Source: Comamonadaceae bacterium (GTDB lineage: Bacteria; Pseudomonadota; Gammaproteobacteria; Burkholderiales; Burkholderiaceae_C). From it: a DNA stretch of 64,000 nt. Within the stretch, counting starts at the first letter, position 1. Every line of letters starts with the position of its first letter. Below are positions 48,165 to 58,897 of the stretch, one piece after another. The stretch spans positions 1 through 64,000 of the forward strand of contig JAIYBB010000004.1 of assembly GCA_027488735.1 (NCBI GenBank), written 5' to 3'. The notes under the pieces were generated by a model. The model saw only the letters and a list, made by a program, of their open reading frames with translations. It was not told the origin of the DNA and did no database searches. The position numbers and the translations under genes were made by a program.

Positions 48165-48653
48165 ATGAAAGTGCTCAATCTCCAATGCCAGCAGCAACAT
48201 CAGTTTGAAGGCTGGTTTGCCTCTGAGGATGATTACCAGTCCCAACGCGAGCGCAAGTTGGTGGAATGTCCCATTTGTGGAGACAGCACCATCCTTAAAC
48301 GATTGAGTGCACCGCGCTTGAATTTATTAACATCCCGATTGGAACCGCAAGCCACGGTTGCTGAATCCTCTTCCCTTAGCCAAGCAGTGGTCCCTTTTGA
48401 AGAGTCTGCGCCTGTGCCCGTGAGCGAAGAGACGCACATAGCCTGGTTAAAAATGGTGCAGCATGTCGTGGCCAATACCGAAGATATCGGCCAAGGATTT
48501 GCAGAGGAAGCTCGCAAAATGCACTACGGCGAAACCGAAGAGCGCAACATACGCGGACAGGTTTCTATGGAAGAAACCCGTTCATTGCTCGAAGAAGGCA
48601 TTCCCGTGATGCCACTGGCTTTGCCGGCAGCCCTCAAAGGCTCGGTCCACTGA
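48165..48653 (+). CDS. DUF1178 family protein
   Basis: 162 residues. The N-terminus MKVLNLQCQQQHQFEGWFAS with a CxxC (CPICGDSTILKRLSAPRLN) is the DUF1178 zinc-ribbon-like hallmark. The C-terminal EEARKMHYGETEERNIRGQVSMEETRSLLEEGIPVMPLA by segments is also conserved. Function unknown. It follows nuoN by 27 bp, an association common in Burkholderiales. Confidence 0.92.
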   Translation: MKVLNLQCQQQHQFEGWFASEDDYQSQRERKLVECPICGDSTILKRLSAPRLNLLTSRLEPQATVAESSSLSQAVVPFEESAPVPVSEETHIAWLKMVQHVVANTEDIGQGFAEEARKMHYGETEERNIRGQVSMEETRSLLEEGIPVMPLALPAALKGSVH

Positions 48654-48697
48654 ACCCACTCTTCATGGCAGGCGTTATCAGCCTGGCCATGGCTTGT

Positions 48698-48841
48698 TTA
48701 TTTGTTTTTCAACTTGCCGCGCGGCGCGACAAATGTCACGGGCGCACTGGGCCTGTCACCCGGAACAATCACCTTAGGGGGTGAGGTGTCCTTTTTGGGT
48801 TTTTTGGTCATCTTGTTACTGCGCTGTTCGCCTTTGGCCAT
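48698..48841 (-). CDS. Small basic protein, unknown
   Basis: 47 residues, rich in Lys and Pro (MAKGEQRSNKMTKKPKKD and a C-terminal VAPRGKLKNK). No family name is known to me; the composition suggests nucleic-acid or ribosome contact, an inference only. Start 48841 with GAGAATC upstream is preferred to one 45 bp further. It follows the nitroreductase gene by 49 bp. Confidence 0.6.
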   Translation of the reverse strand: MAKGEQRSNKMTKKPKKDTSPPKVIVPGDRPSAPVTFVAPRGKLKNK

Positions 48842-48890
48842 GAGATTCTCCGGTGGATGTGGGGGTTGGTGGGCGCAAAGCCGCAAATGC

Positions 48891-49532
48891 CTACTTTACT
48901 TCGGTGACAAATTCGTTGCGTGGACGGCGTACTTTGACCAATGGTTCAAGCCAGTCTTGGCCACTCAAACGGTATCCCAAAGGCAAGAGCGCCACACTGC
49001 GCAGACCACGCGCTGACAAATTCAAAATTTCGTCCACCGCAGCAGGCTGAAAGCCTTCCATGGGCGTGCTGTCCACGTGTTCTGAAGCCGCCGCAATCAA
49101 ACTGGCAGCCAGTCCAATATAGGCTTGACGGGCAGCATGCTCAAAATTCACGTGTGCCTCGCGTGCAGGGTAATTTTTAAGCAGCATATTTCGGTAATTT
49201 TCCCAACCTTCGTTGGTGCCACCGCGTGCATTCACATGCAATTCAAACATATGGTTGATGCGCTCAGGTGTGTAATTGTCCCAGGCGGCAAACACCAACA
49301 GGTGTGATCCGTCTGTGATTTGCGATTGGTCATTGGCAGCGGCACGAATGCGGGCGCGAACATCTGGGTTGCTCACCACAATGATTTCATAGGGCTGCAG
49401 GCCGCTGGAGCTGGGCGCCAATCTGGCGGCCTCCACAATGCGGTCCAACTTGTCTTGGGGAACCGTCTTGCTGGCGTCCATTTTTTTGGTGGCATAGCGC
49501 CATTGCAGTTGTTCTAATAATTGAGACATCAT
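48891..49532 (-). CDS. Nitroreductase family protein
   Basis: 213 residues. FMN-dependent NAD(P)H oxidoreductase of the NfsB type: WRYATKKMD near the N-terminus, RLAPSSSGLQPYEIIVVS, and GLAASLIAAASEHVDSTPMEGFQ, GLRSVALLPLGYR. It may reduce nitroaromatics or quinones; the physiological substrate is unknown. Start ATGATG (49532/49529) has AAGAAG upstream; the longer frame is not conserved in appearance. It is downstream of glnS by 46 bp. Confidence 0.9.
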   Translation of the reverse strand: MMSQLLEQLQWRYATKKMDASKTVPQDKLDRIVEAARLAPSSSGLQPYEIIVVSNPDVRARIRAAANDQSQITDGSHLLVFAAWDNYTPERINHMFELHVNARGGTNEGWENYRNMLLKNYPAREAHVNFEHAARQAYIGLAASLIAAASEHVDSTPMEGFQPAAVDEILNLSARGLRSVALLPLGYRLSGQDWLEPLVKVRRPRNEFVTEVK

Positions 49533-49578
49533 GACTTCTTGAAAAAAGATGATTATCGTTGCTGGCGCAACGATAGAT

Positions 49579-51414
49579 TTATTTGGACCAATTGTCTTTG
49601 AGACTGACAGACCTGTTAAATACCAATTGTGTTGCTTGATGATCGATGCGGTCTGCGACAAAATAACCCAAGCGTTCAAACTGAAATTTGTCGTCCGGTT
49701 TGGCAAGTTTCAAAGAGGGCTCAACCCAAGCTTCTTGAATTTTCAAACTGTCAGGGTTGATCGCTTTTAAAAAATCGCGGCCCCCTGCGTCAGGCTGTCC
49801 TTCGGTAAACAGTCGGTCATACAAGCGCACTTGTGCGCGAACACCGTCTGCCACTCCGACCCAAGTGATGGCGCCTTTGGCCTTGATACTGTCGGCTCCG
49901 GCCGTGCCACTTTTGGTATCGGTAAACACCGTGGCATGCACTTCAGTAACAACACCGTTGCTGTCTTTCAAGCAACCGGTGCATTGAACGATATAGCCCG
50001 CTTTGAGCCGAACAATGCTGCCCGGCGTCACGCTGCCGTCTGCTTGGTTGCTAGGCGGGCTGAGCCGTTTGTAACCCTTGGGTGGGTGCTCTGCAAAATC
50101 ATCGCGCTCAATCCAGACCTCTTTGCCAATGGTGAATTGCCGCGCTGCGGGTTCGGGCTGACCTTCTGGCGAGTGTGGCAAAGCGGGCAAGGTGCAGGGC
50201 TCTAAATGGCCAGCACCAAATGCTTCGTCCCAATTGGTCAGTACCAGCTTCAAGGGATCAAGAACCGCCATGGCGCGGTGGGCTTTCAACTCCAAGTCTT
50301 CTCGCAGGCATCCTTCCAAGGTGCTGTACTCGATCCAACTGTCGCTTTTGGTCACGCCAATGCGGTCGGCAAACAAGCGCAAACTCTCGGGTGTGTAGCC
50401 ACGGCGGCGCAAACCTGCGATGGTGGGCATGCGCGGGTCGTCCCAACCACTGACTTTGCCCTCGGTCACCAGTTGCGCCAACTTGCGTTTGCTGGTAACC
50501 ACGTAAGTCAAATTCAATCGAGCAAATTCATATTGCTTGGGCGCAGGGGCACCCAGCAAGCCTCCTTCGCACAAGCGATCCATCAACCAGTCATAAAACG
50601 GGCGCTGGTCCTCGAACTCCAAGGTGCAAATGCTGTGCGTGATTTGCTCCAGCGCGTCCTCAATGGGATGCGCAAACGTATACATCGGGTAGATGCACCA
50701 GGTGTCGCCGGTGTGGTGGTGAGTGGCACGGCGAATACGGTAGATGGCCGGGTCGCGCATATTGATATTGGGAGACGCCATGTCAATCTTGGCGCGAAGC
50801 ACCGCGGCACCGTCATCCAATTTGCCGTCACGCATGTTGCGAAAGCGAGCGAGGTTGTCAGCAGGGGTGCGTGTGCGAAACGGACTGTTCACGCCGGGCT
50901 TGCCAAAGTCGCCACGGTTGTTACGCATCTCTTCCGGTGTTTGCTCGTCCACATAGGCGTGTCCAGCCTCGATCAAATGTTCGGCTGCGCGGTACATGAA
51001 ATCGAAATAATCGCTGGCTTGGTAAGCCTTGTCGTTGCCCGGCTGGCTCCAGCTGAAACCCAGCCACTTGACCGCGTCAATGATGGCGTTGACGTATTCG
51101 GTGTCTTCTTTTTCGGGGTTGGTGTCGTCAAAGCGCAGGTGGCACACGCCGCCGTAGTCGCGTGCCAAGCCAAAGTTGATACAAATGCTTTTGGCGTGGC
51201 CCACGTGCAAATACCCATTGGGCTCGGGCGGAAAGCGGGTGCGGATTTTGGCGGGGTCAGGCTGCCCTTTGGCGTGGTGGGCTGCGTCGCCTGGGCTGCC
51301 GGCCCAGCGGCGGCTGGCATAGGTGCCTTTGTCCAAATCGGCTTCGATGATCTGGCGCAGAAAGTTGCTGATTTTGTGTTCTTCGGGTGTGGCAGGTGAG
51401 GCGGGTTTGGTCAT
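49579..51414 (-). CDS. glnS: Glutamine--tRNA ligase
   Basis: 611 residues. Class I synthetase of GluRS descent: RFPPEPNGYLHVGHAKSICINFGLA by segments (HVGH), the FDDTNPEKED motif, a VVTSKRKL-type loop (SKRKL), and the two-lobed anticodon-binding beta barrels at the C-terminus. The presence of GlnRS matches gamma/beta-proteobacteria. It is slightly longer than the E. coli enzyme, with an extended N-terminus. Confidence 0.97.
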   Translation of the reverse strand: MTKPASPATPEEHKISNFLRQIIEADLDKGTYASRRWAGSPGDAAHHAKGQPDPAKIRTRFPPEPNGYLHVGHAKSICINFGLARDYGGVCHLRFDDTNPEKEDTEYVNAIIDAVKWLGFSWSQPGNDKAYQASDYFDFMYRAAEHLIEAGHAYVDEQTPEEMRNNRGDFGKPGVNSPFRTRTPADNLARFRNMRDGKLDDGAAVLRAKIDMASPNINMRDPAIYRIRRATHHHTGDTWCIYPMYTFAHPIEDALEQITHSICTLEFEDQRPFYDWLMDRLCEGGLLGAPAPKQYEFARLNLTYVVTSKRKLAQLVTEGKVSGWDDPRMPTIAGLRRRGYTPESLRLFADRIGVTKSDSWIEYSTLEGCLREDLELKAHRAMAVLDPLKLVLTNWDEAFGAGHLEPCTLPALPHSPEGQPEPAARQFTIGKEVWIERDDFAEHPPKGYKRLSPPSNQADGSVTPGSIVRLKAGYIVQCTGCLKDSNGVVTEVHATVFTDTKSGTAGADSIKAKGAITWVGVADGVRAQVRLYDRLFTEGQPDAGGRDFLKAINPDSLKIQEAWVEPSLKLAKPDDKFQFERLGYFVADRIDHQATQLVFNRSVSLKDNWSK

Positions 51415-51607
51415 CCGGCGATTTTAGGGGGAGCCATTGTGCTGTCAGAGCCACCCCAACCATTCATGCCAAATTAAGTTGCCCAAATAGCGTGAAGGCA
51501 GCAAAGTAAACCCGCCCGCAATCAGACAAGCGCTGACACACAGGGATTGTATGTATCAAGATTCACTGGAGTTTAGAATAAACCTAATTTAATCAAAAGG
51601 ATACGTC

Positions 51608-52459
51608 GTGGATTTCACGTTGTTGCTGAAAGCCGCTGTCATGGGTGTGGTCGAAGGTTTGACCGAATTTCTGCCCATCTCGTCCACTGGTCACCTCATT
51701 TTGGCGGGCGCATTACTGGGCTTTGACGATGAGAAAGCCAAGGTGTTTGACATCGCCATCCAAACCGGTGCCATATTCGCCGTCATCATTGTTTATTGGC
51801 AAAAAATTGCCAGCACCGTCGTTGCGTTGCCCACTCAACGTTTGGCGCGGCGTTTTGTTCTGAATGTGTTCATCGCTTTTGTGCCTGCCGTGGTCTTGGG
51901 CTTGCTGTTTGGCAAAGCCATCAAAGCGCATCTGTTCACGCCTACCGTGGTGGCATCCACTTTCATCATTGGGGGCATCATTATTTTGTGGGTCGAGGGT
52001 TGGGGTCGTAAACCCTTGCACGAAGGACATCCGGATGACCACGTGCGTATCATCAATGTCGAATCCATGACGCCACTTGATGCATTGAAAGTGGGTTTGG
52101 TGCAATGTCTGGCCATGGTGCCAGGCACCAGTCGAAGCGGTGCCACCATCATTGGCGGCATGTTGTTAGGCATGAGCCGCAAAGCAGCTACCGATTTTTC
52201 TTTTTACTTGGCTATCCCCACGCTGATAGGTGCAGGGGCTTACAGCCTTTACAAAGAACGCGCGTTGCTCAGCATGGCTGATCTGCCCATGTTTGTTGTG
52301 GGTTTGGTGTTCTCATTTTTAAGCGCTTGGGCTTGTGTGCGTTGGTTATTGCGCTATATCTCAACACACAACTTTGTCCCGTTTGCTTGGTATCGGATCG
52401 GCTTTGGTGCCGTCGTGTTGGTCACCGCCCATCTGGGCTGGGTGAACTGGCAGCCTTAA
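51608..52459 (+). CDS. uppP: Undecaprenyl-diphosphatase
   Basis: 283 residues. Inner-membrane phosphatase recycling undecaprenyl pyrophosphate for cell-wall synthesis. Signatures [20 protein letters not shown] and [18 protein letters not shown], eight helices. GTG start with AAGGA eight bases before it. Its last 38 bp overlap the convergent hydrolase gene. Confidence 0.97.
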   Translation: MDFTLLLKAAVMGVVEGLTEFLPISSTGHLILAGALLGFDDEKAKVFDIAIQTGAIFAVIIVYWQKIASTVVALPTQRLARRFVLNVFIAFVPAVVLGLLFGKAIKAHLFTPTVVASTFIIGGIIILWVEGWGRKPLHEGHPDDHVRIINVESMTPLDALKVGLVQCLAMVPGTSRSGATIIGGMLLGMSRKAATDFSFYLAIPTLIGAGAYSLYKERALLSMADLPMFVVGLVFSFLSAWACVRWLLRYISTHNFVPFAWYRIGFGAVVLVTAHLGWVNWQP

Positions 52460-53303
52460 GGCTCAGCATATTCAGCACGGCTACTTCCACAGCCGCAGCA
52501 GTCACCAACGGTTTTTCCATGGGCACCAAATGTGTTCCATCAATGATGCAGACCCGTCCTTGGGTGATTTTTTGAGTGGGGTCAGTTCCCGCCAAACGCA
52601 TTTCTCTCGAATGGCGTGCAGCCACCAAACTGACAGGACAAGTCAGCGGGTGTTTTTTCAACAACCGTTCCAGGTTGTGTGGAATCGATTCATAAATCAG
52701 GGTTTCAATGTCACGATCAAAACACAGTGCACGTTTTTTTCCTCTGCCCGTGTCTACTTCGTCTGTGCCAAAGTTGACATAGTCGTTCAACACTTGCGGG
52801 TCCCACCGCGCAAAAACTTGCTTGCCAGCAAAATGCGCTTTTGTGTCTTCCAGCGAATGCCATTCATTGCGTCGGGTGCGACTGATGGCACTTGGAGAAA
52901 ACTTCTTGGTCAAAGAAAGTCTTTTGGACAACCTCAATACCTTTGCTTGCCAGCCCCCCACCACAGGGGCATCAATCATCACCACCGCATGGGCCAATCC
53001 GGGATACTGTGCCGCTAGCATCAAGCTGAGTATGCCCCCAAGCGAATGGCCTACCAACACCACAGGTCCTGTGTGCGCATCAATCAAAGGCTTGGCAAAT
53101 GCATGCACTTCTTCTACCAGATGCGGCCAGTTGCTGGTGACTGGATAAGCCGGGTTGTGGCCGATTTTTTCCAGCGCTTGAACCTTCATACCTCTTTGAC
53201 GCAATGCATTCAACATCACGCTGTAAGTGCTGGCGGGAAAACTGTTGCCGTGAAAAAAAAGCACCAACGGTTGACCAGCAGGTGTATCAGGATAAAGAGT
53301 CAT
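52422..53303 (-). CDS. Alpha/beta hydrolase
   Basis: 293 residues. Oxyanion region [13 protein letters not shown] near the start, nucleophile elbow [13 protein letters not shown], and a late His in [12 protein letters not shown], giving a plausible Ser-Asp-His triad. Substrate unknown. ATG 53303 lies 4 bp after mutS's stop, so the pair is one operon; the frame is open further back into mutS. Convergent with uppP, overlapping 38 bp. Confidence 0.88.
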   Translation of the reverse strand: MTLYPDTPAGQPLVLFFHGNSFPASTYSVMLNALRQRGMKVQALEKIGHNPAYPVTSNWPHLVEEVHAFAKPLIDAHTGPVVLVGHSLGGILSLMLAAQYPGLAHAVVMIDAPVVGGWQAKVLRLSKRLSLTKKFSPSAISRTRRNEWHSLEDTKAHFAGKQVFARWDPQVLNDYVNFGTDEVDTGRGKKRALCFDRDIETLIYESIPHNLERLLKKHPLTCPVSLVAARHSREMRLAGTDPTQKITQGRVCIIDGTHLVPMEKPLVTAAAVEVAVLNMLSLKAASSPSPDGR

Positions 53304-53307
53304 TGAA

Positions 53308-55902
53308 TCAATCAAGTAATTTTTTAAGCGCGTACAAAGCATCCAGCGCTTCACGCGGGCTGAGTGTGTCAGGGTCTATCTGAGCGAGTTTGGCTTGTAA
53401 TGGTGTGGGCCCGGTATCTATGGCCTCTGGTGGTTCGGCGAACAAATCGACTTGCGCACGCGTGTTTTGCGCATCTGTTTCTAAAGCGGCAAGCGCGTGT
53501 TTGGCATGGTTCAACACGCTCGTGGGCATGCCCGCCAAACGCGCCACTTGTATGCCGTAACTGCGGCTTGCCGGACCCTGTTGTATCTCGTGCAAAAACA
53601 CAATATCGTTACCGCTCTCGGCAGCACTGACGTGCACATTCACCGCAGAGCGGTGCGTGGCTGCAAACTCAGTCAACTCAAAATAATGGGTGGCAAACAA
53701 ACTGTAAGACTGCGATTTGTCGTGCAAGTAAGTGGCGATGCCGCTGGCCAGTGCGAGCCCATCAAAGGTGGAAGTGCCGCGTCCTATCTCGTCCATCAGC
53801 ACCAAGCTGTTCGGTGTCGCCGCGTGCAAAATTTGCGCGCCCTCGGTCATCTCCAGCATGAAGGTCGATTGCGCATTCGCCAAATCGTCAGCCGCGCCTA
53901 TGCGGGTGTGAATCGCATCAATCGGACCTATGCGACATGCATCAGCGGGTACGTGGCTGCCAATGCTGGCCAGCAACACAATCAACGCCACTTGCCGCAT
54001 GTAAGTGGATTTGCCGCCCATGTTGGGGCCGGTGATGATTTGCATACGCTGTGTCGGCCCGAGCTGTGTGTCGTTGGCGATGAAGCTGCCACCGGTTTGC
54101 GCCAAGCGTGCTTCGACGACCGGGTGTCTGCCGTGCGTGATGCTGATGCCCGGCGTGTTCACAAGCTCTGGCGCACACCAGTGGAGTGTCAACGACCGTT
54201 CACTCAAACAAGCCAGCACATCCAAAGTGGCTAGCGCCCAAGCCACTTGCGATAGCGCGGGCACAAACTGTTGCAAGTCATCCAGCAATTGTTCGAACAG
54301 AAATTTTTCACGCGACAGCGCACGCTCCTGCGCCGACAAGGCTTTGTCTTCAAAGGCTTTGAGCTCAGGCGTGATGAAGCGCTCGGCGTTTTTTAAAGTT
54401 TGTCTTCTGCGGTAATCGTCGGGCACGCGTTCCAACTGACCTTGACTGACTTCGATGTAAAAACCATGCACCCGGTTGAACTGCACTTTCAAGTTATGAA
54501 TGCCTGTGCGCTCACGCTCGCGCACTTCGAGTTCCAGCAAAAAACTGTCGCCATGGTTTTGTATGTTGCGCAACTCATCTAACTCGGCATCAAAACCATG
54601 GTTGATGACGCCGCCATCGCGCACCAAGGCAGAAGGTTCTGGCAACAATGCAGCTTGCAACAAGGCAGCGCATTCAGGCGGCGACACCAACGATTTGCAA
54701 AGCGTTTTCAACCAAGGCATATCTGCTGATTCAGACAACATCGCAGGCAACTGTGCTGCGCGTTGCAGCGCCAAACCTAGAGCCACCAATTCGCGCGGTC
54801 GCACTTGGCGCAATGCAATGCGCGCACTGATGCGTTGCACATCGCCCAAGCCTTTCAAGCCCGTGCGCAAATCTCGCCACACACCAGCGCCGTGTTCGCC
54901 TTGCAGGGCTGCGATGGCGTCGAGTCGTTGCTGTGCCAATGCGCGTTCGCGTGGCGGCTCTAACAACCAACGTTTCAAAGTACGGCTGCCCATGCCGGTC
55001 ATGCACGTGTCCATCAACGAAAACAATGTCGGACTGTCTTCACCGCGCAGTGTTTGCGTCAGCTCCAGATTGCGCCGCGTAGTGGCCGGCAGGTCGATGC
55101 GTTCTTCGTTGCGCTCGACACGCAGCTTTTGCACATGCGTGAGGCTGCGGCCTTGTGTGTGTTCTGCATAGGCCAGCAAGGCGGAGGCGGCCGCGTGCGC
55201 TTGCACCAAGTCTTGCGCTTGCCATGCTTCCAAGGAAGCAGCGTGCAATTGTTCAAGCAATTTGCGCTGACCCAAGCTGCTGTCAAACGCCCACGAAGGC
55301 CGCTCGGACTTCACGTTCACGCCGGATAGCAAGGGCAGCAAATGCGTGGGCAGCTCGCTGCTGAAAATCACTTCGCTGGGTGAAATGCGCGCAATCCACG
55401 CAGGCAATTGATCGGCCGAACATTCGGCCAAACGCAATTCGCCTTCAGTCACGCTGAGCCACGCCAAGCCGCAGCCACCAGATTTACCTGCGCGTTCACT
55501 GGCATGCACCGCCAGCACATAAGCCTCGGTCTTATCGTTTAACAATTCGGCATCGGTCAACGTGCCCGGCGTCACCACGCGAACCACTTTGCGCTCGACA
55601 GGCCCTTTGCCGCCGACCTCACCGACTTGTTCACAAATGGCGACGGATTCACCCAGTTTGATCAAGCGCGACAAATAAGTGTCCACCGAATGAAACGGCA
55701 CACCCGCCATGACCACGGGTTGACCGGCTGACTGGCCGCGTTGTGTCAAGGTGATGTCGAGCAGACGCACGGCTTTTTCCGCGTCCTCAAAAAACAGCTC
55801 GTAAAAGTCCCCCATGCGATAAAACAGCAGCGTATTCGGAAAGTCTGCTTTCAGACCTAGGTACTGGGTCATCATGGGCGTGTGCGTTGATGTGTCTGCC
55901 AT
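53308..55902 (-). CDS. mutS: DNA mismatch repair protein MutS
   Basis: 864 residues. Mismatch recognition domain with [22 protein letters not shown] (the Phe-x-Glu equivalent FYELF), core and clamp domains, then the ATPase: [18 protein letters not shown]alker [27 protein letters not shown] and [11 protein letters not shown] 55902 (MADTST) was chosen over a GTG 6 bp earlier. The alpha/beta hydrolase follows by 4 bp. Confidence 0.98.
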   Translation of the reverse strand: MADTSTHTPMMTQYLGLKADFPNTLLFYRMGDFYELFFEDAEKAVRLLDITLTQRGQSAGQPVVMAGVPFHSVDTYLSRLIKLGESVAICEQVGEVGGKGPVERKVVRVVTPGTLTDAELLNDKTEAYVLAVHASERAGKSGGCGLAWLSVTEGELRLAECSADQLPAWIARISPSEVIFSSELPTHLLPLLSGVNVKSERPSWAFDSSLGQRKLLEQLHAASLEAWQAQDLVQAHAAASALLAYAEHTQGRSLTHVQKLRVERNEERIDLPATTRRNLELTQTLRGEDSPTLFSLMDTCMTGMGSRTLKRWLLEPPRERALAQQRLDAIAALQGEHGAGVWRDLRTGLKGLGDVQRISARIALRQVRPRELVALGLALQRAAQLPAMLSESADMPWLKTLCKSLVSPPECAALLQAALLPEPSALVRDGGVINHGFDAELDELRNIQNHGDSFLLELEVRERERTGIHNLKVQFNRVHGFYIEVSQGQLERVPDDYRRRQTLKNAERFITPELKAFEDKALSAQERALSREKFLFEQLLDDLQQFVPALSQVAWALATLDVLACLSERSLTLHWCAPELVNTPGISITHGRHPVVEARLAQTGGSFIANDTQLGPTQRMQIITGPNMGGKSTYMRQVALIVLLASIGSHVPADACRIGPIDAIHTRIGAADDLANAQSTFMLEMTEGAQILHAATPNSLVLMDEIGRGTSTFDGLALASGIATYLHDKSQSYSLFATHYFELTEFAATHRSAVNVHVSAAESGNDIVFLHEIQQGPASRSYGIQVARLAGMPTSVLNHAKHALAALETDAQNTRAQVDLFAEPPEAIDTGPTPLQAKLAQIDPDTLSPREALDALYALKKLLD

Positions 55903-55925
55903 GGTCACACAGCGCTGGTCAATGC

Positions 55926-56816
55926 TTATTTCGTGCCGTCAATGTCTTGGCTCAATTGCGCTATCGCTTGCGTCGCTATGGCTTTCTCAGCTACCCCTGC
56001 AAATTTAGAGTAAGGCTGAAGCAGGGTCACAAGTTGCCCATAAATTTTCGGGCTGGCCGCCAGACATTCGCGCTGGTACAAGAAGTCAGCTTCACCGGTG
56101 AAGTTACCTACCAAGCCACCTGCTTCGGTGATCAGCAACGCGCCTGCAGCCATGTCCCAAGGCTGCAAACCTGTTTCAAAAAAACCATCGCTGAAACCAG
56201 CGGCGACATAAGCCATATCGAGCGCAGCAGCACCTGGTCGGCGCAAGCCTGCTGTGCGGGTCATCACCTGAGACATCATGCTCAAGTAGGCGTTGAAATC
56301 GTCCCCGTCTCGAAACGGAAAACCCGTGCTGATCAGGCATTCCTTCAAGCGAATGCGTTTGCTCACGCGCAAGCGGCGGTCGTTGAGAAACGCACCGCGT
56401 CCGCGTGTGGACGTGAACAAATCGTTACGAGTCGGGTCATACACCACGGCTTGTTCCAGGCGGCCACGGCTTTGCAAGGCAATACTGACGCAATAAAAAG
56501 GAAAGCCGTGGATGAAGTTGGTGGTGCCGTCCAACGGATCAATGATCCACAAGTGCTCTGCATTGGGGTTGCCGTGGGTGCGTCCGGATTCTTCAGCCAG
56601 AATGCCGTGGTCAGGGTAGGCGCTGAGCAAAGTTTCGATGATCGTGTTTTCGCTGGCCTGATCGACTTCGGTGACGAAGTCGTTTTCCATTTTTTTGGAG
56701 ACCCGAACCGATTCAACATCGAGCGCTGCGCGGTTGATGATGGTGCCAGCCGCCCGCGCCGCCTTGATGGCGATATTGAGCATGGGGTGGATGGAGGAAG
56801 AAGAAGCGATGGTCAT
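55926..56816 (-). CDS. suhB: Inositol monophosphatase family protein
   Basis: 296 residues. Li-sensitive phosphatase fold; motifs [18 protein letters not shown] (ILAEESG), [19 protein letters not shown] and [17 protein letters not shown]. In E. coli SuhB also aids rRNA antitermination. Start 56816 ([13 protein letters not shown]); 56783 (MLNIAIK) is an alternative. Divergent from trmJ across a 104-bp gap. Confidence 0.93.
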   Translation of the reverse strand: MTIASSSSIHPMLNIAIKAARAAGTIINRAALDVESVRVSKKMENDFVTEVDQASENTIIETLLSAYPDHGILAEESGRTHGNPNAEHLWIIDPLDGTTNFIHGFPFYCVSIALQSRGRLEQAVVYDPTRNDLFTSTRGRGAFLNDRRLRVSKRIRLKECLISTGFPFRDGDDFNAYLSMMSQVMTRTAGLRRPGAAALDMAYVAAGFSDGFFETGLQPWDMAAGALLITEAGGLVGNFTGEADFLYQRECLAASPKIYGQLVTLLQPYSKFAGVAEKAIATQAIAQLSQDIDGTK

Positions 56817-56920
56817 GGGGGCGATCGGCAAGCCTGTGTTGAACGCGAACAAGCAGCGTCTATCAGCAAAAAAACACGCCCGACATTGCGGGCGGCGACA
56901 ATAGGTCTTATTTTAGTCCC

Positions 56921-57652
56921 ATGCACACACGCTTTATCCTGATCGAAACCAGCCACGCCGGCAACGTCGGTGCGACCGCACGCGCCATGCGTGTCATGGG
57001 CTTTGACGATCTGGTGCTGGTGCGGCCGCGTTGGTCCAATGTGTTGCGCCGCGAGGAAACCATTCAACGTGCCAGCGGGGCGCTGAACGTGCTGGAAAAC
57101 GCCCGCATTGCCGACACATTGGAAGAGGCGCTGGACGGCATGACGCACCTGTGTGCGACCGCAATGACGCCGCGCGATTTCGGCCCGCCAACGCGCACAC
57201 CGCGTGATCATTTCGCGCAACTGACGCAGCCCGCCCAAATTGCTGGCGGCATGGCGTTTTTGTTCGGCTCCGAGCGTTTTGGCATGACCAACGAAGACGT
57301 GTACCGTTGCCATGTGGCGCTGAGTATTCCGACCGACCCAGGCTTTGGCTCGCTGAATATTGCTGGTGCGGTGCAGGTCATTGCCTACGAATGGCGTTTG
57401 GCGCTTGGTGGTTTTGAGGTGCAAGACGCGGCCACGCCAGCATTGCATGCCGATGCCGCGCAAATTTCGGGCTTGCTGTCGCATTGGCAACAATCGCTGA
57501 CAGATATAGGTTTTCTCGACCCACAAGCCCCGAAAAAACTCATGCCGCGCTTGAATCAACTGTTCAACCGCGCTGGCTTGACCGAGGAAGAAGTCCACAT
57601 TCTGCGCGGCATTGCCAAGGCCATGACGCAGTCATCGCAGCGAAATCGTTAG
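56921..57652 (+). CDS. trmJ: tRNA (cytidine/uridine-2'-O-)-methyltransferase TrmJ
   Basis: 243 residues. SPOUT methyltransferase for tRNA position 32. LIETSHAGNVGATARAMRVMGFDDLVLVRPR by segments, MAFLFGSERFGMTNEDVYRCH (SAM knot) and LSIPTDPGFGSLNIAGAVQVIAYE. It ends 9 bp before cysE. Confidence 0.94.
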   Translation: MHTRFILIETSHAGNVGATARAMRVMGFDDLVLVRPRWSNVLRREETIQRASGALNVLENARIADTLEEALDGMTHLCATAMTPRDFGPPTRTPRDHFAQLTQPAQIAGGMAFLFGSERFGMTNEDVYRCHVALSIPTDPGFGSLNIAGAVQVIAYEWRLALGGFEVQDAATPALHADAAQISGLLSHWQQSLTDIGFLDPQAPKKLMPRLNQLFNRAGLTEEEVHILRGIAKAMTQSSQRNR

Positions 57653-57661
57653 ACTCATTGC

Positions 57662-58435
57662 ATGTTTTCAAGAATTCGCTCTGATATTCAAACCATTCTC
57701 GACCGTGACCCTGCCGCGCGCAGTGGGTTCGAGGTGCTGACGTGTTATCCGGGCTTGCATGCCATGGTCATGCACCGTTGGGCGCACGCTTGCTGGAAAA
57801 ACGGCTTGAAATGGTTAGGCCGTTTTATTTCCAATGTGTCGCGGTTTTTAACGGGCATCGAAATCCATCCTGCGGCCATCATTGGCAACGGTGTTTTTTT
57901 TGACCATGCCATGGGCGTGGTGGTGGGAGAAACTGCAGAGATCGGGGACGGTTGCACCATTTACCAAGGCGTGACCTTGGGTGGAACCTCGCTCTACAAA
58001 GGCGCTAAGCGTCATCCGACTTTGGGGCGCAATGTGGTCGTAGGTGCAGGCGCCAAGGTGCTTGGCGGATTCACGGTCGGCGACGGCGCCAAGGTCGGCA
58101 GCAATGCGGTGGTCACCAAGCCCGTGCCTGCGGGTGCCACGGCAGTGGGCAATCCGGCGCGCATCATCGAAGCCAAAACCGATGCGGTACGCGAAGAAGT
58201 CGCTTCCAAGATGGGTTTTTCCGCATATGGTGTGACGCAAAACGACGACCCTCTCAGCCAGGCGATTCGCGGACTGATCGACTACACGGCCGAGCAGGAC
58301 AAGCAAATTGCCATGCTCTGGCAAGCCTTGGAGAAATTGTCCAATGGCGTTATCAACGGCGCTGATTGCCTGCCTGAAGATGCCGCAAAAAATATGGACG
58401 CCGATATTGAGAAACTCAACAAGCTGATTGATTGA
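57662..58435 (+). CDS. cysE: Serine O-acetyltransferase
   Basis: 257 residues. Makes O-acetylserine for cysteine synthesis. Left-handed beta helix with hexapeptide repeats from about residue 70: IHPAAIIGNGVFFDHAMGVVVGETAEIGDGCTIYQGVTLGGTS by segments (catalytic His/Asp), KVGSNAVVTKPVPAGATAVGNPARII. The short N-terminal region resembles the EpsC/short SAT form. Confidence 0.94.
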   Translation: MFSRIRSDIQTILDRDPAARSGFEVLTCYPGLHAMVMHRWAHACWKNGLKWLGRFISNVSRFLTGIEIHPAAIIGNGVFFDHAMGVVVGETAEIGDGCTIYQGVTLGGTSLYKGAKRHPTLGRNVVVGAGAKVLGGFTVGDGAKVGSNAVVTKPVPAGATAVGNPARIIEAKTDAVREEVASKMGFSAYGVTQNDDPLSQAIRGLIDYTAEQDKQIAMLWQALEKLSNGVINGADCLPEDAAKNMDADIEKLNKLID

Positions 58436-58476
58436 AACGGTTTAAAGCCCGACCGATTTCTGACGATTCTTGAGCC

Positions 58477-58881
58477 ATGCCAGCATTTATCAAATTGCAC
58501 CCACACAGTTTGGTGTTTAACCAATCGCCAAGCGGTGACTGCACCGCCGATTTGTCATTCAGCATCGAGCAATACGGTTTGATGGTGCGCGACTGTATGG
58601 TGAAGTTGCAACTGTTCCCGCCGAATGAATTGCACTCACATTGGTGGATGGTTTGCGAAGACCCGGCGCAACTCAAAGTACCTGGTTTTGCAGTGTTCTT
58701 AAGGTCGTTAGAAAAATATGTGTTTTCTACTATGCAATTTTCACCGCTCGATGCCCTGCTGAACAGCCCAGAGTCGGTGAATCTGCGTTTGGTAAGCGGT
58801 GGTACAGCCTCTAGCGAATTGTTTTTTGACAAAATGTATTTCGATATCACGCAGGTTGCTTTTCACCTGCAAAAAGACTAG
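58477..58881 (+). CDS. Hypothetical protein
   Basis: 134 residues, family unknown to me. It has Trp/Cys pairs in ELHSHWWMVCEDPAQ and a mixed alpha/beta composition without signal or membrane segments. It follows cysE by 41 bp on the same strand and is convergent with mog. No function can be suggested. Confidence 0.65.
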   Translation: MPAFIKLHPHSLVFNQSPSGDCTADLSFSIEQYGLMVRDCMVKLQLFPPNELHSHWWMVCEDPAQLKVPGFAVFLRSLEKYVFSTMQFSPLDALLNSPESVNLRLVSGGTASSELFFDKMYFDITQVAFHLQKD

Positions 58882-58897
58882 GCCATCAAACCAAGGC

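Noticed and set aside
50206..51399. 397-codon open frame on plus strand
   Set aside because: Antisense to glnS in a GC-biased codon register; composition is typical of a shadow and glnS is certain.
55887..56942. 351-codon open frame on plus strand
   Set aside because: Antisense to suhB, and it would overlap trmJ's start; suhB motifs are complete.
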